39,419 bases of DNA from Pseudomonadota bacterium (GTDB taxonomy: Bacteria > Pseudomonadota > Alphaproteobacteria > Rhodospirillales > Rhodospirillaceae): NCBI GenBank assembly GCA_020160875.1, contig JAIUPE010000020.1, forward strand, positions 1 through 39,419, read 5' to 3'. Made by a program: the position numbers and the translations under genes. Under the pieces are notes generated by a model that worked only from the letters and a program-made list of their open reading frames with translations, searched no databases and was not told the DNA's origin. The first letter of the stretch is position 1. Each line of letters begins with the position of its first letter. Shown piece after piece: positions 28,383 through 36,223 of the stretch.

Positions 28383-28414
28383 CAAAAAAAACACCCCGCC
28401 CAAAAGGCGGGGTG
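28383..28414 (-). terminator. Rho-independent terminator of the pip transcript
   Basis: CACCCCGCC (28392-28400) pairs with GGCGGGGTG (28406-28414). On the minus strand it is followed by eight T. It lies about 190 bp past the proline iminopeptidase stop. Confidence 0.85.
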
Positions 28415-28521
28415 GAAAGTTGGGGTAATGGAACTTGTCAGCAGTTATGCCGCCGCCCGTCGCTCCGGATTGCGGCACACCCTTTTTCTGACAGAGTGAG
28501 TGGATTCAAGGACCTGCGAAC

Positions 28522-28565
28522 TCTGACAGGTCGGCGCCAAAACGGCCTGTCTGTTCTGACAGGTC
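28522..28565. repeat. Two direct repeats TCTGACAGGTC
   Basis: Identical 11-mers at 28522-28532 and 28555-28565, 33 bp apart (three helical turns). A shorter match, TTCTGACAG, is near 28487. They lie in the 3' untranslated region of pip. Confidence 0.6.
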
Positions 28566-28600
28566 AGGCCGGGTTTTCCACAGGAGCCCGGGCGCCACGC

Positions 28601-29596
28601 TTAACAGAGGTGTTTGAAGTCCTCGGTCGCCTTCACCAGGGCGGCGCGGACGCCTGGTTCCATGGACGAATGACCGGCGTCCGGCACGATGCGGTACTGC
28701 GCCCCGGGCCAAGCCCGGGCCAGACGGTCCGCAGCCGCGATCGGGCAAACCATATCGTATCGGCCTTGGACGATGACCGCCGGATGGCGGCTGAGGACAT
28801 GCATATTATTGATGAGCTGATCGGGCCCGAGGAAGCCGTGGTTCGCCATGTAGTGGGCCTCGATCCGGGCCATGGCGAGGGCGCCCGTGTAGTACTGGTC
28901 ATTGTCGCCGCCGCGCCCGGCGGCCGGAATCAGGCGTGAACAGGCGTTTTCATAAGCGCACCACGCCGCGGCCGCGGGCCGGTGAACCAGCGGGCTCGGA
29001 TCGATCAACCGCTTGTAATAGGCCTCCAGAAGGTCGGGCTGTTCGGCCGCGGGAATAAAGGAGCGGAACGCGCGGTGCGCTTCGGGAAAGAAGCGGCCCA
29101 TGCCGGTGGCGGCGGGCACGACCTGGCCATGACCATGGCCGATGAACCAGGACACCTCGTCGTCGGTGAACAGGAAAATGCCACGCAGCACAAACGCGAC
29201 GCAGCGTTCGGGATGCGCCTGGCCATATGCCAGCGCGAGCGTTGAGCCCCAGGAGCCGCCGAACACCACCCATCGTTCGACGCGCAAATGGCGGCGCAAG
29301 GCTTCCATGTCGGCGACAAGATGCCCGGTGGTGTTATCGGTGAGTTCGGCCTCGGGCAACGAGCGGCCGGCGCCGCGCTGATCGAACAGAATGATGCGAT
29401 AGCGCGCGGGATCGAAGAAACGCCGATAGGCGGGCGCGGTGCCCGCGCCGGGGCCGCCATGCACGAACACGACGGGCAATCCCTTGGGATTACCGGATTG
29501 CTCCCAATAAATGCGATGCGGCGCGCCGACATCGAGCATGCCGGAGGCGTAGCTATCCAGCGGCGGAAACAACGGCCGCTCGTCGCCGGTCTTCAA
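28601..29596 (-). CDS. pip: Proline iminopeptidase
   Basis: Cytosolic alpha/beta-hydrolase (peptidase family S33) that removes N-terminal proline from peptides. 331 residues. The oxyanion motif HGGPGAG, nucleophile elbow GGSWGSTLALAYG, acid in GRYDMVCP and His in DAGHSSMEPG are all present, together with the family N-terminus PLDSYASGMLDVGAPHRIYW. The start is TTG at 29596 in this frame; no in-frame ATG lies close to the conserved N-terminus, so a non-ATG start is likely. It diverges from the MFS transporter gene across a ~200-bp shared promoter region. Confidence 0.95.
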   Translation of the reverse strand: MKTGDERPLFPPLDSYASGMLDVGAPHRIYWEQSGNPKGLPVVFVHGGPGAGTAPAYRRFFDPARYRIILFDQRGAGRSLPEAELTDNTTGHLVADMEALRRHLRVERWVVFGGSWGSTLALAYGQAHPERCVAFVLRGIFLFTDDEVSWFIGHGHGQVVPAATGMGRFFPEAHRAFRSFIPAAEQPDLLEAYYKRLIDPSPLVHRPAAAAWCAYENACSRLIPAAGRGGDNDQYYTGALAMARIEAHYMANHGFLGPDQLINNMHVLSRHPAVIVQGRYDMVCPIAAADRLARAWPGAQYRIVPDAGHSSMEPGVRAALVKATEDFKHLC

Positions 29597-29796
29597 AAGC
29601 AGGCGCCCGGCGCTCTCAAGACCGGTGTTTTCTAACGCGGCGATGGGTCCATTTCCTTATGTGCGCGCGGCAACCGAAATCCAGTATATAGCGCGGCCGC
29701 GCCGATATCGACTTTTCGCGAAGTGGATTTTATCGTGCCGCGCGCTTTTCGCCGCCCCTCGCCGTCCTGCGAGGGCTCGGTTTTCCACGAGACCTT

Positions 29797-30957
29797 ATGC
29801 CCGTTCTGTTCCTGATCGTCTTTGTCGACATTCTTGGCTTCGGCCTGTTGCTGCCGCTTCTCCCCTTTTATGTGCAGCGGATCGGCGCGGGGCCCGAAGT
29901 CATTACCGCGGTCCTGGGCCTGTATTCCCTCGCTCAAGTGATCGCCGCGCCGGTGTGGGGCCGCGTGAGCGACCGTTACGGGCGTAAACCGGTTCTCGCG
30001 TTCACCTGCATCGGCCTTGGGCTGTCCTACGTTGTGCTGGCATTTGCCGATTCACTCGCGCTGGTCGTCGCGAGCCGCATCATCGGCGGACTCATGGCCG
30101 GCAACATCGCCGCCGCGCAGGCGTACGTCGCCGATGTCACGTCGCCGGAAACGCGCGCGAAGGGCATGGGCATCCTGGGCGCGGCCTTCGGGCTCGGCTT
30201 TATCGTGGGCCCAAGTATCGGTGGGCTTTTTGCGGGCGCATCCGTTGAAGGCGCCGATTACCGAGCACCCGCCCTTGCCGCGATGACCCTGAGCTTCGCC
30301 GCCGCCGCCGGCGCGGTATTTTTCCTGAAAGAGAGTTTATCGGCCGAGGCACGCACGCACATGGAGCGGCGCGCGACATTCGCCGAGAAAATGCGCATCG
30401 CGCTTCAGCGTCAGGCGCTACTTGTGCTGGTCGTGACCGGCTTTCTGATCATCACCGCCTGGGCGCAATTCGAGACGGTGTTTGCGCTTTGGGTGCATCG
30501 GGTTTTTGCGTTCGGGCCGCGCGAGATCGGTTTTGTGTTCGGCTTCATGGGCGCAGTGAACGTTCTGGTGCAAGGGGCGCTGATGGGAATGCTCACGCGC
30601 CGCTTCGGCGAGCGGCGCCTCGCGCTCGTTGCCGGAGCGCTGTTCGTTTCAGGGTACCTCGCGGTCGCCGTGAGCACATCGCCAACCACGCTTCTCATGT
30701 CCTGCGCGGTGCTCGCCTTTGCCTCGGCGCTATTCAATCCGTCGGTGACAAGCCTTGTGTCGAAGGAAGCCGCAAGCCGCGAGCGCGGCGCGGTGATGGG
30801 CGCCTATCAATCGGCGACCGCCTTGGGCCGCGTCGCGGGGCCTTCCGTCTCCGGCAGCCTGTTCGCCGCCGGGATGACGCTGCCCTACCTGGTGGCCGCG
30901 GCGCTGGCGGCCGGCGGCCTCGCGCTGATCGCCTTTCGCGGAAAGCACCGCGAATAA
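29797..30957 (+). CDS. MFS transporter, TetA/DHA1-like drug:H+ antiporter
   Basis: 386 residues with twelve predicted transmembrane segments, the usual size of TetA-type DHA1 transporters. The N-terminus MPVLFLIVFVDILGFGLLLP and motif A GRVSDRYGRKPVL (loop 2-3) are characteristic, and motif C-like GFIVGPSIGGLFAG is in TM5. This is an inner-membrane exporter, substrate unknown. The likeness to tetracycline pumps alone does not show resistance. No TetR gene is adjacent. The start ATG 29797 has no obvious strong ribosome-binding site. Confidence 0.92.
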   Translation: MPVLFLIVFVDILGFGLLLPLLPFYVQRIGAGPEVITAVLGLYSLAQVIAAPVWGRVSDRYGRKPVLAFTCIGLGLSYVVLAFADSLALVVASRIIGGLMAGNIAAAQAYVADVTSPETRAKGMGILGAAFGLGFIVGPSIGGLFAGASVEGADYRAPALAAMTLSFAAAAGAVFFLKESLSAEARTHMERRATFAEKMRIALQRQALLVLVVTGFLIITAWAQFETVFALWVHRVFAFGPREIGFVFGFMGAVNVLVQGALMGMLTRRFGERRLALVAGALFVSGYLAVAVSTSPTTLLMSCAVLAFASALFNPSVTSLVSKEAASRERGAVMGAYQSATALGRVAGPSVSGSLFAAGMTLPYLVAAALAAGGLALIAFRGKHRE

Positions 30958-30982
30958 CGATACGCGCCAATGACTTACAGCC

Positions 30983-31011
30983 CTTGACGGGCGCCCTTAA
31001 ACACCCAAAAT
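30983..31011 (+). promoter_or_regulatory. Candidate heat-shock (RpoH-type) promoter of hsp20
   Basis: CTTGAC, 15-nt spacer, CCCAAAAT. The -35 resembles the RpoH CTTGAA core and the -10 its CCCCATAT-like box only loosely. The position, 67 nt upstream of the hsp20 ATG, and the gene identity support it. Confidence 0.45.
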
Positions 31012-31048
31012 AAGAGGAGCCGCTGCGCCAATCCTGGGCAGGGCTTTT

Positions 31049-31072
31049 GAGCGCCGCGCGGCGGGCTCGGAG
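31049..31072 (+). promoter_or_regulatory. GC-rich hairpin touching the hsp20 ribosome-binding site
   Basis: GAGCGCCGC-gc-GGCGGGCTC type stem (31049-31068), immediately followed by GGAG (31069-31072) and the ATG at 31078. The location suits an RNA thermometer, but the anti-SD pairing of a classic ROSE element is not seen, so this is tentative. Confidence 0.4.
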
Positions 31073-31077
31073 TACGT

Positions 31078-31572
31078 ATGACCAGAGTGAATCTCTTCTC
31101 AAGCCCCCATCTGCTCGGCTTCGATCACATCGAACGTGTGCTCGACCGTGTGGCGAAAACCGCCGGCGAAGGCTATCCGCCCTTCAACATCGAACAGACC
31201 GGCGAGCACCGCCTGCGCATCACGCTGGCTGTCGCAGGTTTCGCCGACGACGATCTCTCCGTTTCGGTTGAAGACAATCAGCTCGTCGTGCGTGGCAAGC
31301 AGCAAGACGACAGCGCGAATCGCATCTATCTCCACCGCGGTATCGCCGCGCGCCAGTTCACACGCAGTTTTGTTCTCGCCGAGGGAATCGAAGTGCGCGG
31401 TGCGGAGATGGTGAACGGCCTTTTACATGTGGACCTTGAAAGACCCGTGCCGCAACCCAAAGTGACTCACGTCGAGATCAAAAGCGCGACCAAGAAGAAA
31501 ATCGCGCCGAAGACCATCGACGTGGATCCGCACGCCGGATCACACGGCGGACGCACCGACACCCGAAAATAG
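31078..31572 (+). CDS. Hsp20/alpha-crystallin small heat-shock protein
   Basis: ATP-independent holdase that keeps unfolding proteins soluble. 164 residues. The alpha-crystallin domain spans about residues 37-135, with PPFNIEQTGEHRLRITLAV, VEDNQLVVRGKQ and a GLLHVDLER strand (the conserved A-x-x-x-G-L/V-L motif as AEMVNGLLHVDL). The C-terminal extension is long and basic. This is the IbpA-like class common in alphaproteobacteria. The following DUF1150 gene is on the same strand, 89 bp away from ATG to stop, and this pairing recurs in alphaproteobacteria. A GC-rich hairpin next to the ribosome-binding site suggests thermal control. Confidence 0.95.
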   Translation: MTRVNLFSSPHLLGFDHIERVLDRVAKTAGEGYPPFNIEQTGEHRLRITLAVAGFADDDLSVSVEDNQLVVRGKQQDDSANRIYLHRGIAARQFTRSFVLAEGIEVRGAEMVNGLLHVDLERPVPQPKVTHVEIKSATKKKIAPKTIDVDPHAGSHGGRTDTRK

Positions 31573-31661
31573 CCACATTGACGGGCCAGATTTAAGACGC
31601 TCCACCGGCGGTATCGCCTCAAGGGATGCCGCCTTTCATGATCGCTCGAAAGGAGGATCAT

Positions 31662-31946
31662 ATGTTCGAGAAAGACATCAAAGCGAAAGCCGCCGACACC
31701 GAGATCGTCCCGGCCGCGACCAACACCTCTGAGACCGAAAGCACCGCAACGGCCGGCGCCACGCCGATCGACCTCGCGCGCCTTGGACTCAATGAGATCG
31801 CCTATATCCGTCAGGCGATCGTGAACGACGAAGAAGTCTGGGCGATCTTCAATGCCTCGGGCGAACCGATCGGCGCCGCACAGACCTTCGACCAAGCCTG
31901 GGGCGCCGTGCGTCAGCACGACATGGAACCCGCACGCGTTCATTAA
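31662..31946 (+). CDS. DUF1150 family protein
   Basis: 94 residues from ATG 31662, which has a near-perfect ribosome-binding site AAAGGAGG 5 nt upstream; the longer frame from 31626 is not needed. The C-terminal core LGLNEIAYIRQAIVNDEEVWAIFNASGEPIG matches the DUF1150 pattern known from alphaproteobacteria; the N-terminal ~35 residues are Thr/Ala-rich and low-complexity. Function unknown. The family is usually found beside Hsp20 genes, as here, so a role in stress is plausible but unproven. A strong terminator follows. Confidence 0.85.
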   Translation: MFEKDIKAKAADTEIVPAATNTSETESTATAGATPIDLARLGLNEIAYIRQAIVNDEEVWAIFNASGEPIGAAQTFDQAWGAVRQHDMEPARVH

Positions 31947-31985
31947 AATGTAAAACCGCCCCCCGCGGACGGGTGGAGACGAAGA

Positions 31986-32015
31986 GGGCGCCGCGCATTC
32001 AGCGGCGCCCTTTTT
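31986..32015 (+). terminator. Terminator after the hsp20-DUF1150 operon
   Basis: GGGCGCCGC (31986-31994) pairs with GCGGCGCCC (32002-32010) around GCATTCA, followed by TTTTT. Confidence 0.95.
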
Positions 32016-32047
32016 GTTTGCACGGCTCACTTGCGCGCATGGATGTG

Positions 32048-32152
32048 CTAGAGCGCGTTCCGGCGAAGCGGAAGCCGGTTCGCCGTAGAACGCGCGACCA
32101 AATAAGAATCTCGGGCGCGTTGGCGATTCGACATTACTTCAACACGCTCTAG
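32048..32152 (-). mobile_element. MITE-like repeat, copy 2 (inverted relative to copy 1)
   Basis: Reverse complement of 5598-5700 with about one mismatch. Bounded by CTAGAGCG and CGCTCTAG, so TA dinucleotides flank both ends, as expected for TA target duplication. Its right edge is 10 bp upstream of the ATG of the next gene. Confidence 0.85.
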
Positions 32153-32162
32153 GACACTGCGT

Positions 32163-32681
32163 ATGACCTGGGATTTGCGCACGCTCGGCCCCACCGCCGC
32201 GATGACGGTTGGGATTTCGTTCGCCGTTTATAGACGCGTCCGGCGCAGCATCGGCCGCCAGCCGCTGCATCCGATCCGCATGAGCCTGCGCGCCGGCATT
32301 CTCGCGCTTGTGTGCCTCGTATGTGCCGGTCTGCATCCCACGCTGCTCAGCGTTGAAGCCGAGATCCTGGGCGCGGCGGTTGGGATCGCGCTTGGGTTCT
32401 ATGCGCTGAAGCACACACGCCTCGAGGCGACGGCGGAGGGAAAGTTCTACACCCCGCATCCCTATATCAGTCTCGCGGTCGCCGGCCTTTTCATCGGCCG
32501 CCTCGCCGACCGCTTGCTTTCGAACGGTTTCACGCCCGGCGCACCGCCGAGCTTCCGCGCCATCGGCGATGCGGTCTCGAATCCCGTGACCCTCGCGCTC
32601 TATTTCCTAATGGCGGGCTACCACCTCCTCTTCACCGTGGGCGTCTTGAAACTGGCGCGCGAACCGACTGCGCCTATTTGA
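32163..32681 (+). CDS. Small integral membrane protein (DUF1453/CcdC-like)
   Basis: 172 residues with about five hydrophobic spans. The central part KHTRLEATAEGKFYTPHPYISLAVAGLFIGRLADRL resembles the DUF1453/CcdC type, but I hold this assignment loosely. Start ATG 32163. The Shine-Dalgarno-like AGGA (32151-32154) sits exactly at the junction with the MITE, so the MITE supplies the leader. tRNA-Arg follows. Function unknown. Confidence 0.75.
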   Translation: MTWDLRTLGPTAAMTVGISFAVYRRVRRSIGRQPLHPIRMSLRAGILALVCLVCAGLHPTLLSVEAEILGAAVGIALGFYALKHTRLEATAEGKFYTPHPYISLAVAGLFIGRLADRLLSNGFTPGAPPSFRAIGDAVSNPVTLALYFLMAGYHLLFTVGVLKLAREPTAPI

Positions 32682-32687
32682 GGTTTC

Positions 32688-32715
32688 TTGGGACGGGGCG
32701 GGCGGCTGTGATAGA
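32688..32715 (+). promoter_or_regulatory. Candidate sigma-70 promoter of tRNA-Arg
   Basis: TTGGGA, 16 nt, GATAGA, ending 11 nt before the tRNA start. Spacing is good but both boxes are only partial matches. Confidence 0.45.
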
Positions 32716-32726
32716 ACTTCGCCCGG

Positions 32727-32803
32727 GTCCCCGTAGCTCAGCTGGATAGAGCACCAGATTCCTAATCTGGGGGTCGTGCGTTCAAATCGCGCCGGGGACG
32801 CCA
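32727..32803 (+). tRNA. tRNA-Arg, anticodon CCT
   Basis: GTCCCCG (32727-32733) pairs with CGGGGAC (32793-32799). The D-arm GCTCAGCTGGATAGAGC, the anticodon arm CCAGA-TTCCTAA-TCTGG with anticodon CCT, and the T-loop GTTCAAATC are all present. CCA is encoded at 32801-32803. It reads AGG codons. The 3' half is the left attachment site of the element. Confidence 0.95.
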
Positions 32804-34381
32804 ACCTGCCATAGAAACTGGAACCGTATTTGGGCGCTTTCCGCGCATCGATGCGGTCGCGTGGGCCAGGGCTTCCTTGGACCCGACGATATTGATATGG
32901 CGGGAGCCCACCTCCACTTCCTGAATGAATAGACGGAAGTAAGCTTTGCGGAGTTGCAAGTCGCCCTCCCTAAGCAAGCGCCCGAAGGCCAACGCAATAG
33001 AGCTAAGGTCAGCAGACGACACCGGGAGAATACCCTTCGAGGCTTCGCGGGTCGCCTCGATCTCGTTTTTCGTTTCTTCCAGTTCGGCGTGCAGGGTCGA
33101 TAGCCTTCCCCTGAAGACCTCAACATCCCCGACTAGGCCATTCTCGATCGCTTCATACAGTCGGTTGATCTTGAGCGTGATCGCCCGTTCCTGGCCGTGG
33201 AGTTGCTTGAGCTTCCGCCTTGTATCCCCATTACCTGACCTCAATGATTGGCGCACTTCTTGAATAAGTGCCCGCATGCGTTCCGGCGTAAGGATGCGGT
33301 CTAGGAGCGCATCCGTAACCAAGGCGTCCAACGTCGGCATTGAGAGTTTGTTACCTTTGCACGCACTGGCACCAACGCGAGCCCATGTGCTGCATGCGTA
33401 GTAGCGGTAGCGGCCACTCTTCCCAGCGCGCAATGTCATCGCCCCGTTGCAGTACGAACAGCGCGCTATCTGGCTCAGCAGTATGCTGTTACTCGTTACC
33501 CGCGTCGGCGTCTTACGCGGATTGCGCTCAGCCAAGAGCTTCTTCACCGAACTAAAGGTTTTGTGGTCAACAATCGCGGGGCATTTCATTTCGACCCACT
33601 CAGTCATGGGCTTGCGCTTATTGGTGCGGCTATCCTTTCTGTTGAAGTAATGCTTGCCGATGTAGGCGGTGTTCCTAAGCGCCTCGTGAACGAACTTGAT
33701 GTGAAAGGGCTTGCCGTTACGCTGGGTTCTCCCGCGCCCGTTCAGGTAACTGACAATATTCTTAATACCCATTGGCCCAGTTTTGCCGTCGCCTGCGAGA
33801 TACAACGTGAAGAACTGTCGAACAATCTTCGCCTCCGGCTCGTAGACTTCTAGGGTTTTCTTGATCTTGTCGCCACGCCGTTCCGCATCGACAACCCTAT
33901 AACCGAAGGGTGGTGCGGAGCCGTTCCAATACCCCTGCTTGGCATTTTCTTTCATGGCCCGCAGCGTGTGCTTCGCGCCCTCTCTGCTTGCATGCTCATC
34001 GAAGAGGGCGATCATACGGCGGGCAAGGTGTCCCCCGGCGTCATCGCCCATCTCTTGAGTGATTGAAGCAAGTTTTACATTCGCTTTGGCAAGGCTGCGG
34101 ATGTAAAGCTCCGCATCTATTGCTTCACGGGCAAAGCGCGAATAACTGTGAACAAGGATGATATCGTATGGATGCCGCGCATCTTCGGCATCACTTATCA
34201 TTCGCTGAAACATTGGCCGGTCATCAGTGGTCGCGCTAGCGCCGGGCTCAATATATTCCCGCACCACCTTATAATTTTTTCGTCGGCAATAGTCGCGAAG
34301 CTGGCGCTGCTGATCGGGTATCGACAGGTCTTGTTCCGCTTGCTTCCTTGTCGAAACGCGGATGTAGAGTGCGGCGCGCAT
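32762..34381 (-). CDS. Large serine recombinase (integrase)
   Basis: Site-specific recombinase of the large serine family, 539 residues. Resolvase domain with the nucleophile Ser10 (YIRVSTRKQ) and the DEHASREGAKHTLRAM helix; then a Recombinase domain (about residues 160-290, GYWNGSAPPFGYRV); a zinc ribbon with Cys 308, 311, 330 and 341; and a coiled coil (about 390-450) that controls directionality in this family. The last 13 codons (W527-D539, WRPRRDLNARPPD) and the stop lie inside tRNA-Arg, antisense, and W527 is encoded by the complement of the tRNA CCA. The C-terminus therefore depends on the integrated state. Start ATG 34381 with a weak ribosome-binding site. Confidence 0.93.
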   Translation of the reverse strand: MRAALYIRVSTRKQAEQDLSIPDQQRQLRDYCRRKNYKVVREYIEPGASATTDDRPMFQRMISDAEDARHPYDIILVHSYSRFAREAIDAELYIRSLAKANVKLASITQEMGDDAGGHLARRMIALFDEHASREGAKHTLRAMKENAKQGYWNGSAPPFGYRVVDAERRGDKIKKTLEVYEPEAKIVRQFFTLYLAGDGKTGPMGIKNIVSYLNGRGRTQRNGKPFHIKFVHEALRNTAYIGKHYFNRKDSRTNKRKPMTEWVEMKCPAIVDHKTFSSVKKLLAERNPRKTPTRVTSNSILLSQIARCSYCNGAMTLRAGKSGRYRYYACSTWARVGASACKGNKLSMPTLDALVTDALLDRILTPERMRALIQEVRQSLRSGNGDTRRKLKQLHGQERAITLKINRLYEAIENGLVGDVEVFRGRLSTLHAELEETKNEIEATREASKGILPVSSADLSSIALAFGRLLREGDLQLRKAYFRLFIQEVEVGSRHINIVGSKEALAHATASMRGKRPNTVPVSMAGWRPRRDLNARPPD

Positions 34382-34401
34382 ATTGATGGCTCATGTCGCA
34401 G

Positions 34402-34845
34402 TTAGTCCTGACCGCCGTTGTCGTTCCCTGCGGTCGCTGTCCTAAGTAATTCTGCCAGCGCCGGTCCAACGAGCGCAATTTCATCGTTCAAGATCGGAAG
34501 CTGGTTTGGCAGATTTGTTTTCACCGAAAACTTCGATTTGGCTTTTGGGGGGCGATTGAGCCGCGTAGGTGCCTTTTTGAGCACCAAGGATTGCGAAGCC
34601 GATTGGCTGGCTATCGACCCAGCCTCTTGAAAAGTTGAGCGTCCTTGATGCTTCAAACCCCGGCTAGGACGGGGTTCAGAGGCAAGCGATACGCGCGGGG
34701 AGGGACCACATTGATCCGCGCAGCTTGCCACAGCGGTTATTTCAAGAGCCGCAGAAGTCGCGCCTCCCGAAATAGCCGCTTGCCGACCTGCGCGAAGCAC
34801 CGAAGGCCATCGACACCGCAATCGGCCTACGAGATAGCTGGTCAT
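34402..34845 (-). CDS. Hypothetical protein between replication-like protein and integrase
   Basis: 147 residues, no family recognised. ATG 34845 has AGGGG about 9 nt upstream and lies 14 bp after the stop of the gene at 34860; the stop is 20 bp before the recombinase start, so the three genes look like one operon. The first ~70 residues are low-complexity and rich in Ser, Ala, Arg and Gly. The C-terminal part (KSKFSVKTNLPNQLPILND with EIALVGPALAELLR) looks more like a folded domain. Might be an excisionase- or control-type accessory protein, but no HTH is seen. The start, and even the coding status, are not certain. Confidence 0.5.
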   Translation of the reverse strand: MTSYLVGRLRCRWPSVLRAGRQAAISGGATSAALEITAVASCADQCGPSPRVSLASEPRPSRGLKHQGRSTFQEAGSIASQSASQSLVLKKAPTRLNRPPKAKSKFSVKTNLPNQLPILNDEIALVGPALAELLRTATAGNDNGGQD

Positions 34846-34859
34846 AGCGAGTGCCCCTA

Positions 34860-36059
34860 TCAGAGGAAACGACGCCTAACCTTCGAACGGCGCAAAAAAC
34901 CCGGCGTGTTTGCGATAAGCTCGACCGCCCTCCTAAAACGGTCCGATACCGGGTAGATGCTGTGACGGCGCGGGGAACTAATAATCCCACCAGCGCGTAA
35001 TGAGCGAATTATGTCCCGGCCCTCTGAAGAGAGTAGGCGTCGATGACTAACAAGTCTGTCGAGCACGCCATCGACCAACTCAATATCTTGGAGCCGCGCA
35101 ACAAGCTCCGCGTAAAGCTGGACAGCCGTGGCATCATCGCAAACGACACTCATGCGGGCGCGCACAAGGTCCTGAAACCGGACCGCCGCGTGCTGCGATA
35201 GGTTGGCAAATAATTGCAGGAATGCCTGTTCCGTGTGGATCGACATTGAGCGGCTGCGCACGAGCCGGGAATGCGCGTAGAGACGAAGTCTATCTTCCGA
35301 TAACGTCAATTCCCACCGCACGCGGTTTGGCCAGGCTTTGACGTAGCATTTGATACGCTCATTTGGATGAATATAGCCTTCAACCATACTTCCCTGACGG
35401 CTTATTGCACGCTGATACCGTGAACGAGGATATCGCCTATATGAGACCTCGGGACACAGCGCCGCTATCTGAGGCAAAAATCTCTCTACTGTAAGGTTAG
35501 GTTGCCGCGAGAAGAAATCGTAGGCGATCTCAATACGACGAAGCGTGATCTGCGTGCTTGCAATTCTCGGGCGCTGATTACGCGGCACGCCCGCCACAGA
35601 TCGGTTGTCTAAAATTTGCTGAACCATGTCCTGGCAATACGTGCCCATCGTCGGCGCAAGTCGTGCTACAGCGCGAATGGCCCATGAATTGTCGGCGCGG
35701 ATGTCGGCAGCTTTGATCCAGTTGTCCTGACCCGGAAGTCCGTGCTCGTTGATCTTCGCCCTGCTTCGCCGGTGAATAGCTTTAAGCGGCGACATCTCCA
35801 CGGCAAAACCGACACTCTCCCGATTTATGATGGACGCTTGAATGCGCGTGGGGATGCTATCAGGTCGTAATGTAAGATCATCTAGCCAGTATCCCCAATC
35901 CCCGTCCTCCGTCACCATCCGCTCGAAACCAAAGGCATCACGCAAGGCTCGCAAAAAATTTGCAGGAAGATTGTAGACGTGCACTTGCACGTAAACAGTG
36001 ATCCTATCGCACACGAGGGCGCGTGGTGTTATCGGTGTGGTCATCTCTGGCAATGGCAT
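34860..36059 (-). CDS. Putative replication-initiator-like protein
   Basis: About 399 residues. ATG 36059 has TAGGAG 7 nt upstream; TTG 36065 is the outermost alternative. No textbook domain is certain. The middle reads RRIEIAYDFF, and further on a segment IKCYVKAWPNRVRWELTLS follows, a Tyr/Lys then R-x-E-x-T-L pattern found in filamentous-phage gene II/X and related rolling-circle initiators. This suggests, but does not prove, a Rep function. The perfect 12-bp inverted repeat at 36128-36159, just upstream, would fit an origin or operator. It is first in an apparent operon with the hypothetical protein and the integrase. Could alternatively be a phage-type protein of unrelated function. Confidence 0.5.
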   Translation of the reverse strand: MPLPEMTTPITPRALVCDRITVYVQVHVYNLPANFLRALRDAFGFERMVTEDGDWGYWLDDLTLRPDSIPTRIQASIINRESVGFAVEMSPLKAIHRRSRAKINEHGLPGQDNWIKAADIRADNSWAIRAVARLAPTMGTYCQDMVQQILDNRSVAGVPRNQRPRIASTQITLRRIEIAYDFFSRQPNLTVERFLPQIAALCPEVSYRRYPRSRYQRAISRQGSMVEGYIHPNERIKCYVKAWPNRVRWELTLSEDRLRLYAHSRLVRSRSMSIHTEQAFLQLFANLSQHAAVRFQDLVRARMSVVCDDATAVQLYAELVARLQDIELVDGVLDRLVSHRRLLSSEGRDIIRSLRAGGIISSPRRHSIYPVSDRFRRAVELIANTPGFLRRSKVRRRFL

Positions 36060-36127
36060 TTTCAACTCCTACCCTGTTGCTCACATGCAGACAGCCAAAC
36101 AGACAGACGTCTTGGGCGCTGTTGGCT

Positions 36128-36159
36128 GAACGTGCGCTGATCGTCGGCAGCGCACGTTC
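36128..36159. repeat. Perfect 12-bp inverted repeat with 8-nt loop
   Basis: GAACGTGCGCTG (36128-36139) and CAGCGCACGTTC (36148-36159). It lies between the gene ending at 36214 and the start of the replication-like gene at 36059. No T-run on either strand, so it is an operator or origin-type hairpin more than a terminator. Confidence 0.85.
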
Positions 36160-36204
36160 TGATGGTGCGGAGTTGTATGAGATTTTTAGGGAGCTTAAAG
36201 CAGC

Positions 36205-36223
36205 CGCAACTTATCAAGTTGCG
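36205..36223. repeat. 8-bp hairpin overlapping a stop codon
   Basis: CGCAACTT-atc-AAGTTGCG. It covers the stop of the hypothetical gene 36214-36930. It is followed by a weak T-stretch on the minus strand about 8 nt later. Confidence 0.5.

Noticed and set aside
28379-28939. 186-residue plus-strand frame at the pip 3' end
   Set aside because: Starts inside the pip terminator and is mainly antisense of pip.
29797-30957. Reading the MFS protein as a tetracycline-resistance determinant
   Set aside because: Only general TetA-type motifs are visible; no TetR partner is adjacent and many such transporters do not export tetracycline.
32607-32804. 65-residue minus-strand frame across tRNA-Arg
   Set aside because: Antisense of the tRNA; its ASPARFERTTPRLG-type sequence is the well-known translation artefact of tRNA complements.
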